From contig CAIUKV010000141.1 in NCBI GenBank assembly GCA_903899845.1, positions 1-57,377 of the forward strand: 57,377 nucleotides of DNA. Reading direction: 5' to 3'. This document shows, piece after piece, positions 51,304 through 57,377 of the stretch (position 1 is the first letter of the stretch; every line of letters begins with the position of its first letter). The stretch is from an uncultured Actinomycetes bacterium. GTDB taxonomy: Bacteria; Actinomycetota; Acidimicrobiia; IMCC26256; PALSA-555. A program made the position numbers and the translations under genes. The notes beneath the pieces were generated by a model. It saw only the letters and a list, made by a program, of their open reading frames with translations. It had not been told where the DNA came from and ran no database searches.

Positions 51304-51860
51304 CGTGCACTCCCGGTCTCGGCGGCCAGGGCCGGGGCCAACGCCGCGATCAGGTCCCGGATCTCCCGGGCACAGGCCTCGAACACGGGCAGCTCCCCGC
51401 CGGCCGGGTCCTCGACGTCCTCCCACTCCTCGAGGTCGACGGCGTCGAGGTCGAGCGCGGCGAGCCGGTCGGCCAGGGGACCGGGGCCGGGTGGGAGGTC
51501 GCGCACCAGGCGGCGCAGCGTGGCGGTGCGCGGCGCGGCCTCGGGGTGGACCCGGCGCACGTACTCGACGTGCTCGCGGGCGAGCGCCACGACCAGGTCG
51601 GCGTCGGCGCAGTGGTCGTCGCGCAGCTGCAGGCTGCGGTGGACGGGCGGCCGGACGTCGACGCCGGTCAGGGCGTCGCGGGTCCGCCAGCTCATGGGCA
51701 TCCCCTCGACCACGTGGGTCCCGGCGGTGGTGATCCGCACGGCACCGACGTCGGTGACCTCGGCGTCACCGAGGTGCGCGGCGAGGATCGCCCCCGCCAT
51801 CACCGAGCGGGCGGCGTTCCCGGTGCACAGGAACACGACGTGGGGGGTCGGCGTCGGCAT
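51300..51860 (-). CDS. Low-molecular-weight phosphotyrosine phosphatase / arsenate-reductase-like protein
   Basis: 186 aa. VVFLCTGNAARSVMAGAIL is the P-loop (C-T-G-N-x-x-R-S) of LMW-PTPase/ArsC folds with Cys and Arg. The second Cys of many LMW-PTPs (CxxxxCRS) is Ala here. The C-terminal general-acid Asp pair may be DVEDPAGG but is not clear. ATG 51860 has TAACGT 9 nt upstream. Coupled by ATGA to the ligase. Function undetermined; arsenate reduction is not supported by neighbours. Confidence 0.8.
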   Translation of the reverse strand: MPTPTPHVVFLCTGNAARSVMAGAILAAHLGDAEVTDVGAVRITTAGTHVVEGMPMSWRTRDALTGVDVRPPVHRSLQLRDDHCADADLVVALAREHVEYVRRVHPEAAPRTATLRRLVRDLPPGPGPLADRLAALDLDAVDLEEWEDVEDPAGGELPVFEACAREIRDLIAALAPALAAETGSAR

Positions 51861-51869
51861 GCGGGCCGG

Positions 51870-51875
51870 ACGTTA
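51870..51875 (-). promoter_or_regulatory. -10 box (TAACGT)
   Basis: TAACGT, 9 nt before ATG 51860 on the minus strand. Confidence 0.35.
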
Positions 51876-51899
51876 GCCCCGTCCGGGCCCGGGTCTCGC

Positions 51900-51905
51900 T
51901 ACGCT
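51900..51905 (+). promoter_or_regulatory. Leaderless -10 box (TACGCT)
   Basis: TACGCT, 7 nt before GTG 51913; no SD. Confidence 0.5.
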
Positions 51906-51912
51906 CCCGCGC

Positions 51913-52992
51913 GTGACGACCGAAGCGCCCCGCGCCGCCCGGGGGTTTCCGCTGCGGCCCGTGCTGGTGCCCTTCGTGGTCTCGCGGCTGATCGCCGACG
52001 CCCTGATCGTGATCATGGCCGTCGCCCGGCCGGCGGCGACCCTCGGGGGTCGCGTCCCCGAGACGCCCCTCTACGCCGGGCTGGCCAAGTGGGACGGCTC
52101 CTGGTACCTCGAGATCGCCCGCCGCTGGTACTGGCTCGACTACACGCCCGGGTCCGAGTCGCCGTGGCCGTTCTTCCCGCTGCTGCCCGGCCTGCTGCGG
52201 GTCGGGGGCGGGCTCGGCCTGTCCGAGGCGCTCGTCGGGGTGGTGGTCAACCACGCCGCGTTCCTGGTCGGCCTGGTCGGCCTCTACCGCATCGCGTCCC
52301 GGCACTTCGACCGCCGGGCCGCCGGTCTCGCGGTCTGGGCGATCGCGCTGTTCCCCGCCTCGATCATGTTCTCGATGGTCTACCCGTCGGCCATCATCTT
52401 CGCGGCGAGCGTGTGGGCGTTCGACCTGGTCGAGGAGCGCCACGACCTCGCCGCCGGGCTCGTGACGATCGCCGCGGTCATGGTGCGGCCCAACGGATTC
52501 CTGGTGGCGATCGCCTTGGCCTTCGCGGTGCGGTGGAACCCACGGCGGGTCCTCGTGGTGTGCGGGCCGGCTGCGGTCGCCTTCGGCGCCTGGTGCTGGG
52601 TGAACCTCGCCGCGACCGGCGACGCGCTCACCTTCTTCAAGGCCAAGGACGGCTGGCCGGAGATCGACGTGGTCGACTTCGTGCTGCGCGACCGCAAGAT
52701 CGCGGTCCCCCACGTGCTCCTCGCCCTCGCCGCGGTCGCCGCGGTCGTCGTGGTGTGGCGGCGGCTCCCCGTCGCCTGGCTGGTCCTGACCGGCCTGTTC
52801 CTCGTCGTGCCGCTGTTCACCGGCATGGTCGGCCTGGGCCGGTACGCGGGCGAGACGTTCCCGCCGTTCGTGGCGGCGGGCGAGATCCTGCGCCGCTGGC
52901 CCCGTGCGATGGTCATCGCCTTCTTCGGCGCGTGCGTGGCGGTCATGGGCGTCTGCACCTACTGGGTGGTGTACCTCGACTACATCCCCTGA
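51913..52992 (+). CDS. GT-C membrane glycosyltransferase, PIG-V-like
   Basis: 359 aa with about eight to nine hydrophobic segments (VLVPFVVSRLIADALIVIM, AAFLVGLVGLYRI, VLLALAAVAAVVVVW and others). AKWDGSWYLEIARRWYW near the N-terminus is the WDxxxY motif of PIG-V/mannosyltransferase-like GT-C proteins, and FPLLPGLLRVGG and MVRPNGFLVAIAL support this. They transfer mannose from a polyprenyl-phosphate donor to lipid- or protein-linked acceptors on the outer membrane face. GTG 51913, leaderless. Acceptor unknown. Confidence 0.82.
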   Translation: MTTEAPRAARGFPLRPVLVPFVVSRLIADALIVIMAVARPAATLGGRVPETPLYAGLAKWDGSWYLEIARRWYWLDYTPGSESPWPFFPLLPGLLRVGGGLGLSEALVGVVVNHAAFLVGLVGLYRIASRHFDRRAAGLAVWAIALFPASIMFSMVYPSAIIFAASVWAFDLVEERHDLAAGLVTIAAVMVRPNGFLVAIALAFAVRWNPRRVLVVCGPAAVAFGAWCWVNLAATGDALTFFKAKDGWPEIDVVDFVLRDRKIAVPHVLLALAAVAAVVVVWRRLPVAWLVLTGLFLVVPLFTGMVGLGRYAGETFPPFVAAGEILRRWPRAMVIAFFGACVAVMGVCTYWVVYLDYIP

Positions 52993-53030
52993 GCCACCGG
53001 TGCTCCTGGGCCCCTGGTCCGGAGCCCGGG

Positions 53031-53795
53031 TCAGTAGCGGGTGTAGCCGCCGTCGACGACCAGCTCGTCGCCGGTGTGGAACAGGTAGGTGGGGTCGGCG
53101 AGGAACACCGCGGCCGGGCCCATGTCGACCGGGTCGGCCCACCGCCGCACCGGCGTGCGCTCGGTGGTGTTGCGCACGAACTTCTCGCTGCGCCGCCCGG
53201 GCTCGTTCATCGGCGTGCGGGTCCAGCCCGGCAGCATGGCGTTGACCCGGATCCGGTACCGGGCCAGCTCGACCGCGAGGCCGCGGGTGAGCGCGAGCAT
53301 CCCGTGCTTCGACGCGGCGTAGTGCTGGAGGTGGGGGGCGCCGTGGACGGTCGAGATCGACGACATCCCGACCAGCGACCCACCCTCACCCCGGGCGACC
53401 ATGTGCCGCGCCGCCTCCCGGAACGACAGGAACGCGCCGTCGAGGTTGACCCGCAGCACGGCGCGCCACTCGTCGAGGCTCATGTCGACGAACGGCGACG
53501 ACGCGCCGATCCCGGCGTTGGCGAACAGGCAGTCGACCTTGCCCATCTCGGCCACCGCGGCGGCGAAGGCGGCGACCACCGCGTGCTCGTCGCCGACGTC
53601 GCAGACCTGGGCCAGGACCCGGGACCCGGTGTCGGCGAGCGCGGCGGCCGCCGCCTGGTTCTTCCCGGCGCTGGTCCCCCAGACCACCACGTCGGCACCG
53701 GCGTCGGCGCAGGCCCGGGCGATCCCGAGGCCGATCCCGCTGTTGCCCCCGGTCACGAGCACGACCCGGCCGGTCAGCGCCCCCGGACGACTCAC
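53031..53795 (-). CDS. SDR-family oxidoreductase
   Basis: 254 aa FabG-like SDR: VLVTGGNSGIGLGIA, CLFANAGIGASS, GMSSISTVHG (Ser), QHYAASKHGMLAL (YxxxK) and ELVVDGGYTRY at the end. GTG 53795 overlaps the TGA of the CaiB gene (GTGA). Last of a MarR-CaiB-SDR operon, so it may act on the CoA thioester made by the transferase. Substrate unknown. Confidence 0.92.
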   Translation of the reverse strand: MSRPGALTGRVVLVTGGNSGIGLGIARACADAGADVVVWGTSAGKNQAAAAALADTGSRVLAQVCDVGDEHAVVAAFAAAVAEMGKVDCLFANAGIGASSPFVDMSLDEWRAVLRVNLDGAFLSFREAARHMVARGEGGSLVGMSSISTVHGAPHLQHYAASKHGMLALTRGLAVELARYRIRVNAMLPGWTRTPMNEPGRRSEKFVRNTTERTPVRRWADPVDMGPAAVFLADPTYLFHTGDELVVDGGYTRY

Positions 53796-54874
53796 CCGGA
53801 CCCCTCGGTGAACCCCGCGCCGGCGTGCGCGTCGGGGTCTGGAGGCACGGCCGGGCCCCGGGCCGGGTGGTGCCGGTACCGGACCGGGTGGGTGGTCGCG
53901 GGCGCGCCGTCGGGACCGTCGACCACGATCGCCCGGGCCCGCAGGTGCGGGTCGGCGACCATGTCGACCCGGTCGTTGACCGGCGCCACCGGGGCGCCGG
54001 CCGCGGCGAGACGGGCCACCGCCTCGGCCCGGTCGAGCGCGCCGACCGCGTCGGCGATGCGGGCCCGCAGCTCGTCGGACCGGTCGAGCTGCTCGGCGAG
54101 GGTGAGGTCGCGGGCGTCGGCCAGTCCGAGCCCGTCGCAGATCGCGGCCCAGAAGTGCGGCTCGGTGATCGCACCCAGGCTGATCCAGCCGTCGCGCGCG
54201 CGGTACAGGCCGTACCCGGGGGCGCCGGACATGCGCCGACCGACCGACGCGACCGGGCCCGGGGTCACCGCGCCGGTCCAGGTCGCGAGCAGGTCGGTCA
54301 TGGCGAGGTCGATGACCTCGCCGTCGCCGTGGCGCACCTGCCGGACCAGCGCGGCGCAGATCGCGAAGGCGGCCGCGAGGCCGCCGGCCACGTCGGCCCA
54401 CGGCACGCCGTGCCCCGCCGTCGGCTCGCCACCGTCGGGCCGCAGCACCCCGGCGAGCGCCTGGTAGTTGACGTCGTGCCCGGGGACGAGCCGGAACGGG
54501 CCGGTCTGGCCGAAGCCCGACAGCGACAGGTAGACCACCGCCGGGTTGCGGGCCCGCACGGCGTCGGGGCCGATCCCGAGCCGGTCGGCCACCCCGGGCC
54601 GGAACCCCTCGGTCACGACGTGCGCCTCGGCGGCGAGGTCCAGGGCGCGGGCGAGCCCGGCCGGGTCCTTCAGGTCGAGGACGATGCTGCGCTTGTGCGC
54701 GTTGATCGTCGCGAACAGGCCGGCGAAGGTGCGCATGGGGTCACCCCCGGGCGGCTCGACCTTCAGCACGTCGGCCCCGAGGTCGGCGAGCAGCTGGGTC
54801 GCGTAGGGGACGGGTCGCCAGATCCCGAAGTCGAGGACCCGGATGCCGTCGAGCAGGCCGGCCCCGGGGCTCAC
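53792..54874 (-). CDS. CaiB/BaiF class III CoA-transferase
   Basis: 360 aa with normal domain order: VLDFGIWRPVPYATQLLADL, DVLKVEPPGGDPMRTF, NAHKRSIVLDLKD, YLSLSGFGQTGP, and VIDLAMTDLLATW, where the Asp in MTD aligns with the catalytic Asp of FRC. It transfers CoA between carboxylic acids. In contrast to the gene at 22066 the active site is intact. GTG 54874 overlaps the MarR stop (GTGA). Donor and acceptor unknown. Confidence 0.9.
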   Translation of the reverse strand: MSPGAGLLDGIRVLDFGIWRPVPYATQLLADLGADVLKVEPPGGDPMRTFAGLFATINAHKRSIVLDLKDPAGLARALDLAAEAHVVTEGFRPGVADRLGIGPDAVRARNPAVVYLSLSGFGQTGPFRLVPGHDVNYQALAGVLRPDGGEPTAGHGVPWADVAGGLAAAFAICAALVRQVRHGDGEVIDLAMTDLLATWTGAVTPGPVASVGRRMSGAPGYGLYRARDGWISLGAITEPHFWAAICDGLGLADARDLTLAEQLDRSDELRARIADAVGALDRAEAVARLAAAGAPVAPVNDRVDMVADPHLRARAIVVDGPDGAPATTHPVRYRHHPARGPAVPPDPDAHAGAGFTEGSG

Positions 54875-55386
54875 GGCCGCACCCCCGGGCCGGGCGCCGG
54901 CCCGGCGAACCCGGCGACCGTGCCGGAGGCGATCACGCCCAGGATCCGGTCGAGCGCCGCCGCGTCGGCGTCGTCGAGGTGGCGGGCGAAGTGCTCGCGG
55001 ACCCCACTGCGGTAGAGGCCGTGCGCGTCGACGAGGCGCGTGCGGCCGGCCGGGGTCAGCACGGCCCAGGTGCCGCGCCGGTCGTCGGTGCAGCGCTCGC
55101 GGGTCACGAGTCCGGCGTCGGCCATCCGGTCGACCAGGCGGGTGAGGCCGGAGCGGGTGAACCACACCCGGTCGGCGAGGTCCTGCATGCGCAGCCGGCG
55201 CCCGGGCGCCGCGTCGAGGGCCACGAGCGCGTCGTACCACGCGAGCGGCAGGGCCCGACCGTCGACCAACGTCGCCTCGAGGGCGCCGACGACCACGGCG
55301 TGGGCCTCCACGAACCGCCGCCAGACGTCGAGGCGATCGGGGGCCGCGGGGGCCGCGGCGGCCGGGCCGGGGGCGGCGGCGGTCAC
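54871..55386 (-). CDS. MarR-family transcriptional regulator
   Basis: 171 aa. Winged helix from about residues 50-120: LRMQDLADRVWFTRSGLTRLVD (helix-turn-helix) then MADAGLVTRERCTDDRRG (wing with the D-x-R-x motif). GTG 55386 is preferred (TACGCT 8 nt upstream); the ORF-track start lies in the divergent gene's promoter. First gene of the MarR-CaiB-SDR operon and divergent from pirin, so it probably controls both by binding the 50-bp gap. Ligand unknown, perhaps an acyl-CoA or aromatic acid. Confidence 0.9.
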   Translation of the reverse strand: MTAAAPGPAAAAPAAPDRLDVWRRFVEAHAVVVGALEATLVDGRALPLAWYDALVALDAAPGRRLRMQDLADRVWFTRSGLTRLVDRMADAGLVTRERCTDDRRGTWAVLTPAGRTRLVDAHGLYRSGVREHFARHLDDADAAALDRILGVIASGTVAGFAGPAPGPGVRP

Positions 55387-55394
55387 GGCTCGTG

Positions 55395-55400
55395 AGCGTA
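55395..55400 (-). promoter_or_regulatory. Leaderless -10 box (TACGCT)
   Basis: TACGCT, 8 nt before GTG 55386. Confidence 0.45.
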
Positions 55401-55424
55401 TCGGCCCGGCCGCGACCGGGCCCG

Positions 55425-55430
55425 TACCCT
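55425..55430 (+). promoter_or_regulatory. Leaderless -10 box (TACCCT)
   Basis: TACCCT, 6 nt before ATG 55437, in the same 50-bp gap as the divergent MarR promoter. Confidence 0.45.
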
Positions 55431-55436
55431 CCGGGA

Positions 55437-56141
55437 ATGGCGCTGACGGTGCAGCGGGGTCCCGACCGGTTCCGGACACGCACCGACTGGCTCGACTCGT
55501 GGCACTCGTTCAGCTTCGGCCCCCATCGGGATCCCGCCAACACCCACCACGGCTTGCTGGTCGTGCACAACGACGACCGCATCGCGCCGGGCGCCGGGTT
55601 CCCCACCCACGGGCACCGCGACATGGAGATCGTCACCTGGGTGCTCGACGGCACGCTCGAGCACCGTGACTCCGAGGGCAACCACGGCATCATCGAGCCC
55701 GGCCTGGCCCAGCGCATGTCGGCGGGGCGGGGCATCCGCCACTCCGAGGCCAACGCGAGCCGGACCGCACTCCTGCACCTGGTGCAGATGTGGGTCGTCC
55801 CCGACACCGCCGGCACCGATCCCGGGTACGAGCAGCGCTGGGTGGCCGACGCGCTGGCGGGCGGGGACCTGGTCCCGATCGCGAGCGGGCAGGGCCACGA
55901 CGGCGCGGTGGTGCTCCGTCAGCGCGACGCGGTGTGCCGGGTCGGCCGACTGGCCCCGGGCGCGCCGGTCACGGTGCCCGCGGCCCCGTTCGTGCACGTG
56001 TACGTCGCGCTCGGTGACGCCGACCTCGACGGCGCCGGCCCCCTCGCCACCGGCGACGCCGTGCGCGGCACCGGAGCCGGAAGCCTGCGGCTCACCGCGG
56101 GGGCCGCGGGGGCCGAGGTGATCGTCTGGACCACCGGCTAG
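55437..56141 (+). CDS. Pirin-family bicupin (YhhW-like)
   Basis: 234 aa. HSFSFGPHRDP near the start and GFPTHGHRDMEIVTWVLDG plus RHSEANAS supply the His/His/His/Glu metal site of pirins such as YhhW (quercetinase-like activity). The C-terminal cupin is degenerate, as usual. ATG 55437 is leaderless (TACCCT 6 nt upstream). Cytosolic, may sense or detoxify aromatic compounds. Divergent from the MarR operon. Confidence 0.92.
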   Translation: MALTVQRGPDRFRTRTDWLDSWHSFSFGPHRDPANTHHGLLVVHNDDRIAPGAGFPTHGHRDMEIVTWVLDGTLEHRDSEGNHGIIEPGLAQRMSAGRGIRHSEANASRTALLHLVQMWVVPDTAGTDPGYEQRWVADALAGGDLVPIASGQGHDGAVVLRQRDAVCRVGRLAPGAPVTVPAAPFVHVYVALGDADLDGAGPLATGDAVRGTGAGSLRLTAGAAGAEVIVWTTG

Positions 56142-56148
56142 GCGGCCG

Positions 56149-56790
56149 TCAGCCCGGGTCGACCGCCCGCCACCCGGTCGCCGGGTCGGCGGGGTCGTAG
56201 CGCCGGACCACACGCGCCGGCACCCCGACCGCGACCGAGAAGTCGGGGATCACCCCGGTCACCACCGATCCCGCGCCGATCACCACGTGGCGACCGATGC
56301 GGGCGCCGGGCAGCACGATCGACCCGTGGCCGAGCCACGACCCCGCCCCGATCTCGACCGGGCGCGGGGCGGCGAACTGGCGGCCGATGGGCACGTCGGG
56401 ATCCTCGTAGCCGTGGTTGGCGTCGGTGATGTAGACGTGGTGCCCGGTGAACACGTCGTCGCCGATCACCACCGACTCGTGGGCCACGATGCCGCTCCCC
56501 CGGCCGATGAGGCAGCCGTCGCCGATCGACACCACGATGTCGCGGTCGAGCACGTGCTCGGGCGAGACCCCGGCCGAGAGCGTGCAGTGCGGTCCGACGA
56601 TCGAGCGCCGACCGATCCGGATGTGGCGCTCGCCGTAGAGGGCGGTGACGGGGAAGCAGATCGCGCTCCCGGCGCCGAACGCCGCGAAGCGACGGGCCCG
56701 CCGGTGCCCGGGCCCGATCGAGCCGGCGCGCTGGGCCCAGGCGTAGGTGCCCTGGAGGGCCGTGCCCACCCAACGCCCGACGGTGCCCAT
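56149..56790 (-). CDS. Left-handed beta-helix (hexapeptide) acyltransferase
   Basis: 213 aa. Hexapeptide repeats are visible from IRIGRRSIVGPHCTLS to ARIGRHVVIGAGSVVTGV, including VYITDANHGYEDPDVPIG, the loop seen in LacA/WbbJ-type acetyltransferases (His in NHGY catalytic). The N-terminus (about 45 residues) has no clear repeats. Likely acetylates a sugar or cell-surface glycan from acetyl-CoA. ATG 56790 has an SD (GAGGAG). Convergent with pirin, 7 bp between stops. Confidence 0.9.
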   Translation of the reverse strand: MGTVGRWVGTALQGTYAWAQRAGSIGPGHRRARRFAAFGAGSAICFPVTALYGERHIRIGRRSIVGPHCTLSAGVSPEHVLDRDIVVSIGDGCLIGRGSGIVAHESVVIGDDVFTGHHVYITDANHGYEDPDVPIGRQFAAPRPVEIGAGSWLGHGSIVLPGARIGRHVVIGAGSVVTGVIPDFSVAVGVPARVVRRYDPADPATGWRAVDPG

Positions 56791-56841
56791 CCCCGCTCCT
56801 CGCCCCTGCTCCTGGTCTCCGCCCCCGGTCGGGCCGTGCGG

Positions 56842-56847
56842 ACACTA
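56842..56847 (-). promoter_or_regulatory. -10 box (TAGTGT)
   Basis: TAGTGT about 50 nt before ATG 56790, leaving a leader that contains the SD. Confidence 0.35.
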
Positions 56848-56890
56848 GCGAGCGGTGGCACCCGCCGCCCCGGACCGCGACAATCGGTCC

Positions 56891-57241
56891 GTGCGCCGCC
56901 GCCCCTCGCCCCGAGTCCGCGCCGCGGTCCTCACCGCCGCCCTCGTCGTCGCCACTGCGGCGCTCACCGCCGCGTGCGGCGGGGGTGGGACCGACTCCGC
57001 GGCCCGGCCCACCACCGGCAAGGGCATCTACCTCGCCAACTGCGCGACCTGCCACGGCGTCGACGGCCAGGGTGGGGTCGGGCCCCGGCTCGCCGGCGTC
57101 GCCGCCCGGTACCCGGACGTCGACGCCCAGATCGCCCTCGTCACCAACGGCCTCAACCGCATGCCCGCGTTCGGGGGCCGACTCGACCCGACCGAGATCC
57201 GCACGGTGGTCGAGTACACCCGCACCGACCTGCGGGGCTGA
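56891..57241 (+). CDS. Monoheme cytochrome c, exported
   Basis: 116 aa. Arg-rich N-terminus and hydrophobic AAVLTAALVVATAALTAAC form a signal peptide, with Cys at a possible lipobox (LTAAC, weak fit) before a Gly-rich linker. CATCHG is the heme motif, and RMPAFGG supplies the distal Met. Small class I cytochrome c, an electron carrier at the outer face of the membrane. GTG 56891 sits just after a CAAT hexamer region; the longer ORF start lies in the divergent gene's leader. Redox partner unknown. Confidence 0.88.
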   Translation: MRRRPSPRVRAAVLTAALVVATAALTAACGGGGTDSAARPTTGKGIYLANCATCHGVDGQGGVGPRLAGVAARYPDVDAQIALVTNGLNRMPAFGGRLDPTEIRTVVEYTRTDLRG

Positions 57242-57283
57242 GCCCGACGCGGCCCGACACCGCGGGCGACGGGCCAGGGACGG

Positions 57284-57289
57284 TAGGTT
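57284..57289 (+). promoter_or_regulatory. Leaderless -10 box (TAGGTT)
   Basis: TAGGTT, 6 nt before GTG 57296. Identical hexamer and spacing to the promoter at 11368. Confidence 0.5.
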
Positions 57290-57295
57290 CGCCCC

Positions 57296-57377
57296 GTGGA
57301 CCTCGACGGTCGGGTCGCCATCGTCACCGGCGCGAGCCGCGGGGTCGGCGCCGCCACCGCGCTCGCGCTCGGAGCGG
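57296..57377 (+). CDS. SDR-family oxidoreductase, truncated by window end
   Basis: Only 27 codons are visible. VDLDGRVAIVTGASRGVGAA is an SDR N-terminus with TGxxxGxG. GTG 57296 is leaderless. Too short for the ORF track. The catalytic part is outside the window. Confidence 0.85.
   Translation, partial: MDLDGRVAIVTGASRGVGAATALALGA

Noticed and set aside
51300-51860. Arsenate reductase (arsC) of an ars operon
   Set aside because: No ars genes nearby, and the gene is coupled to an acyl-CoA ligase; only the P-loop fold is shared.

Overview
The window is very GC-rich, GTG-start-rich actinobacterial chromosome. Leaderless promoters, F420-type luciferase-like oxidoreductases, FadD19/CYP125-type lipid genes and mycobacterial dormancy-type proteins together suggest an uncultured-type actinomycete near the Acidimicrobiia. 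That placement is inferred from gene content; there is no rRNA gene here. I see no insertion sequence, prophage, CRISPR array, tRNA or rRNA. No non-coding gap exceeds about 165 bp.

Layout. 1-8.8 kb: a thiolase-like/DUF35 pair, an LLM oxidoreductase, an amidohydrolase overlapping a molybdopterin oxidoreductase, a FadD19-like acyl-CoA ligase and an HSL-type esterase. 8.8-13.7 kb: an acyl-CoA dehydrogenase, then three genes resembling members of the mycobacterial DosR dormancy regulon: a phosphoribosyltransferase-hydrolase fusion (Rv0571c type), an APH/P-loop kinase fusion (Rv2004c type) and a ribosome hibernation factor (Rv0079/RafH type). A DosR-box-like palindrome lies centred at about -42.5 of the kinase promoter. 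13.7-20.9 kb: a thiolase, thioesterase, APH-type kinase, amidohydrolase, two tiny tandem desulforedoxin-like proteins missed by the ORF track, a long enoyl-CoA hydratase, and an active/degenerate SDR pair. 20.9-27.1 kb: a P450, a permuted CaiB-like protein, a second FadD19-like ligase, a glutathione peroxidase and a third ligase. 27.1-32.7 kb (minus strand): omega-amidase plus aminotransferase, two tandem PtpB-like phosphatases, a thioesterase, a 3Fe-4S-type ferredoxin, a SnoaL protein and a membrane protein. 32.8-39.7 kb: VOC and ABM proteins, a D-aminoacylase-type amidohydrolase, a second P450 coupled to an APH-type kinase, and a stalked solute-binding protein. 39.7-45.5 kb: a catabolic-looking operon with two duplicated epoxide hydrolases, an SDR, an aldo/keto reductase and an NTF2-like protein, divergent from another SDR. 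45.5-48.1 kb: an operon with a UGSC-type selenoprotein and an uncharacterised partner, divergent from an LLM oxidoreductase. 48.1-57.4 kb: an amidase, acyl-CoA ligase, LMW-phosphatase-like protein, GT-C membrane enzyme, an SDR/CaiB/MarR operon divergent from a pirin, a hexapeptide acetyltransferase, a cytochrome c and a partial SDR.

Functionally, most of the window looks like CoA-linked breakdown of lipid, steroid or xenobiotic substrates: four acyl-CoA ligases, two P450s, hydratase, dehydrogenases, thiolases, CoA-transferase-like proteins, epoxide hydrolases and SDRs. Three ligase/SDR promoters carry KstR-like half-palindromes. The standout is the selenoprotein at 46545-47093 (minus): an in-frame TGA sits in a Gly-Asn-U-Gly-Ser-Cys context, followed 11 nt later by a perfect 8-bp SECIS-like hairpin. 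ORF calling splits it into two meaningless pieces. About 18 genes have a TANNNT -10 hexamer 5-10 nt before their start codon, so leaderless mRNAs seem common, and this settles several starts.
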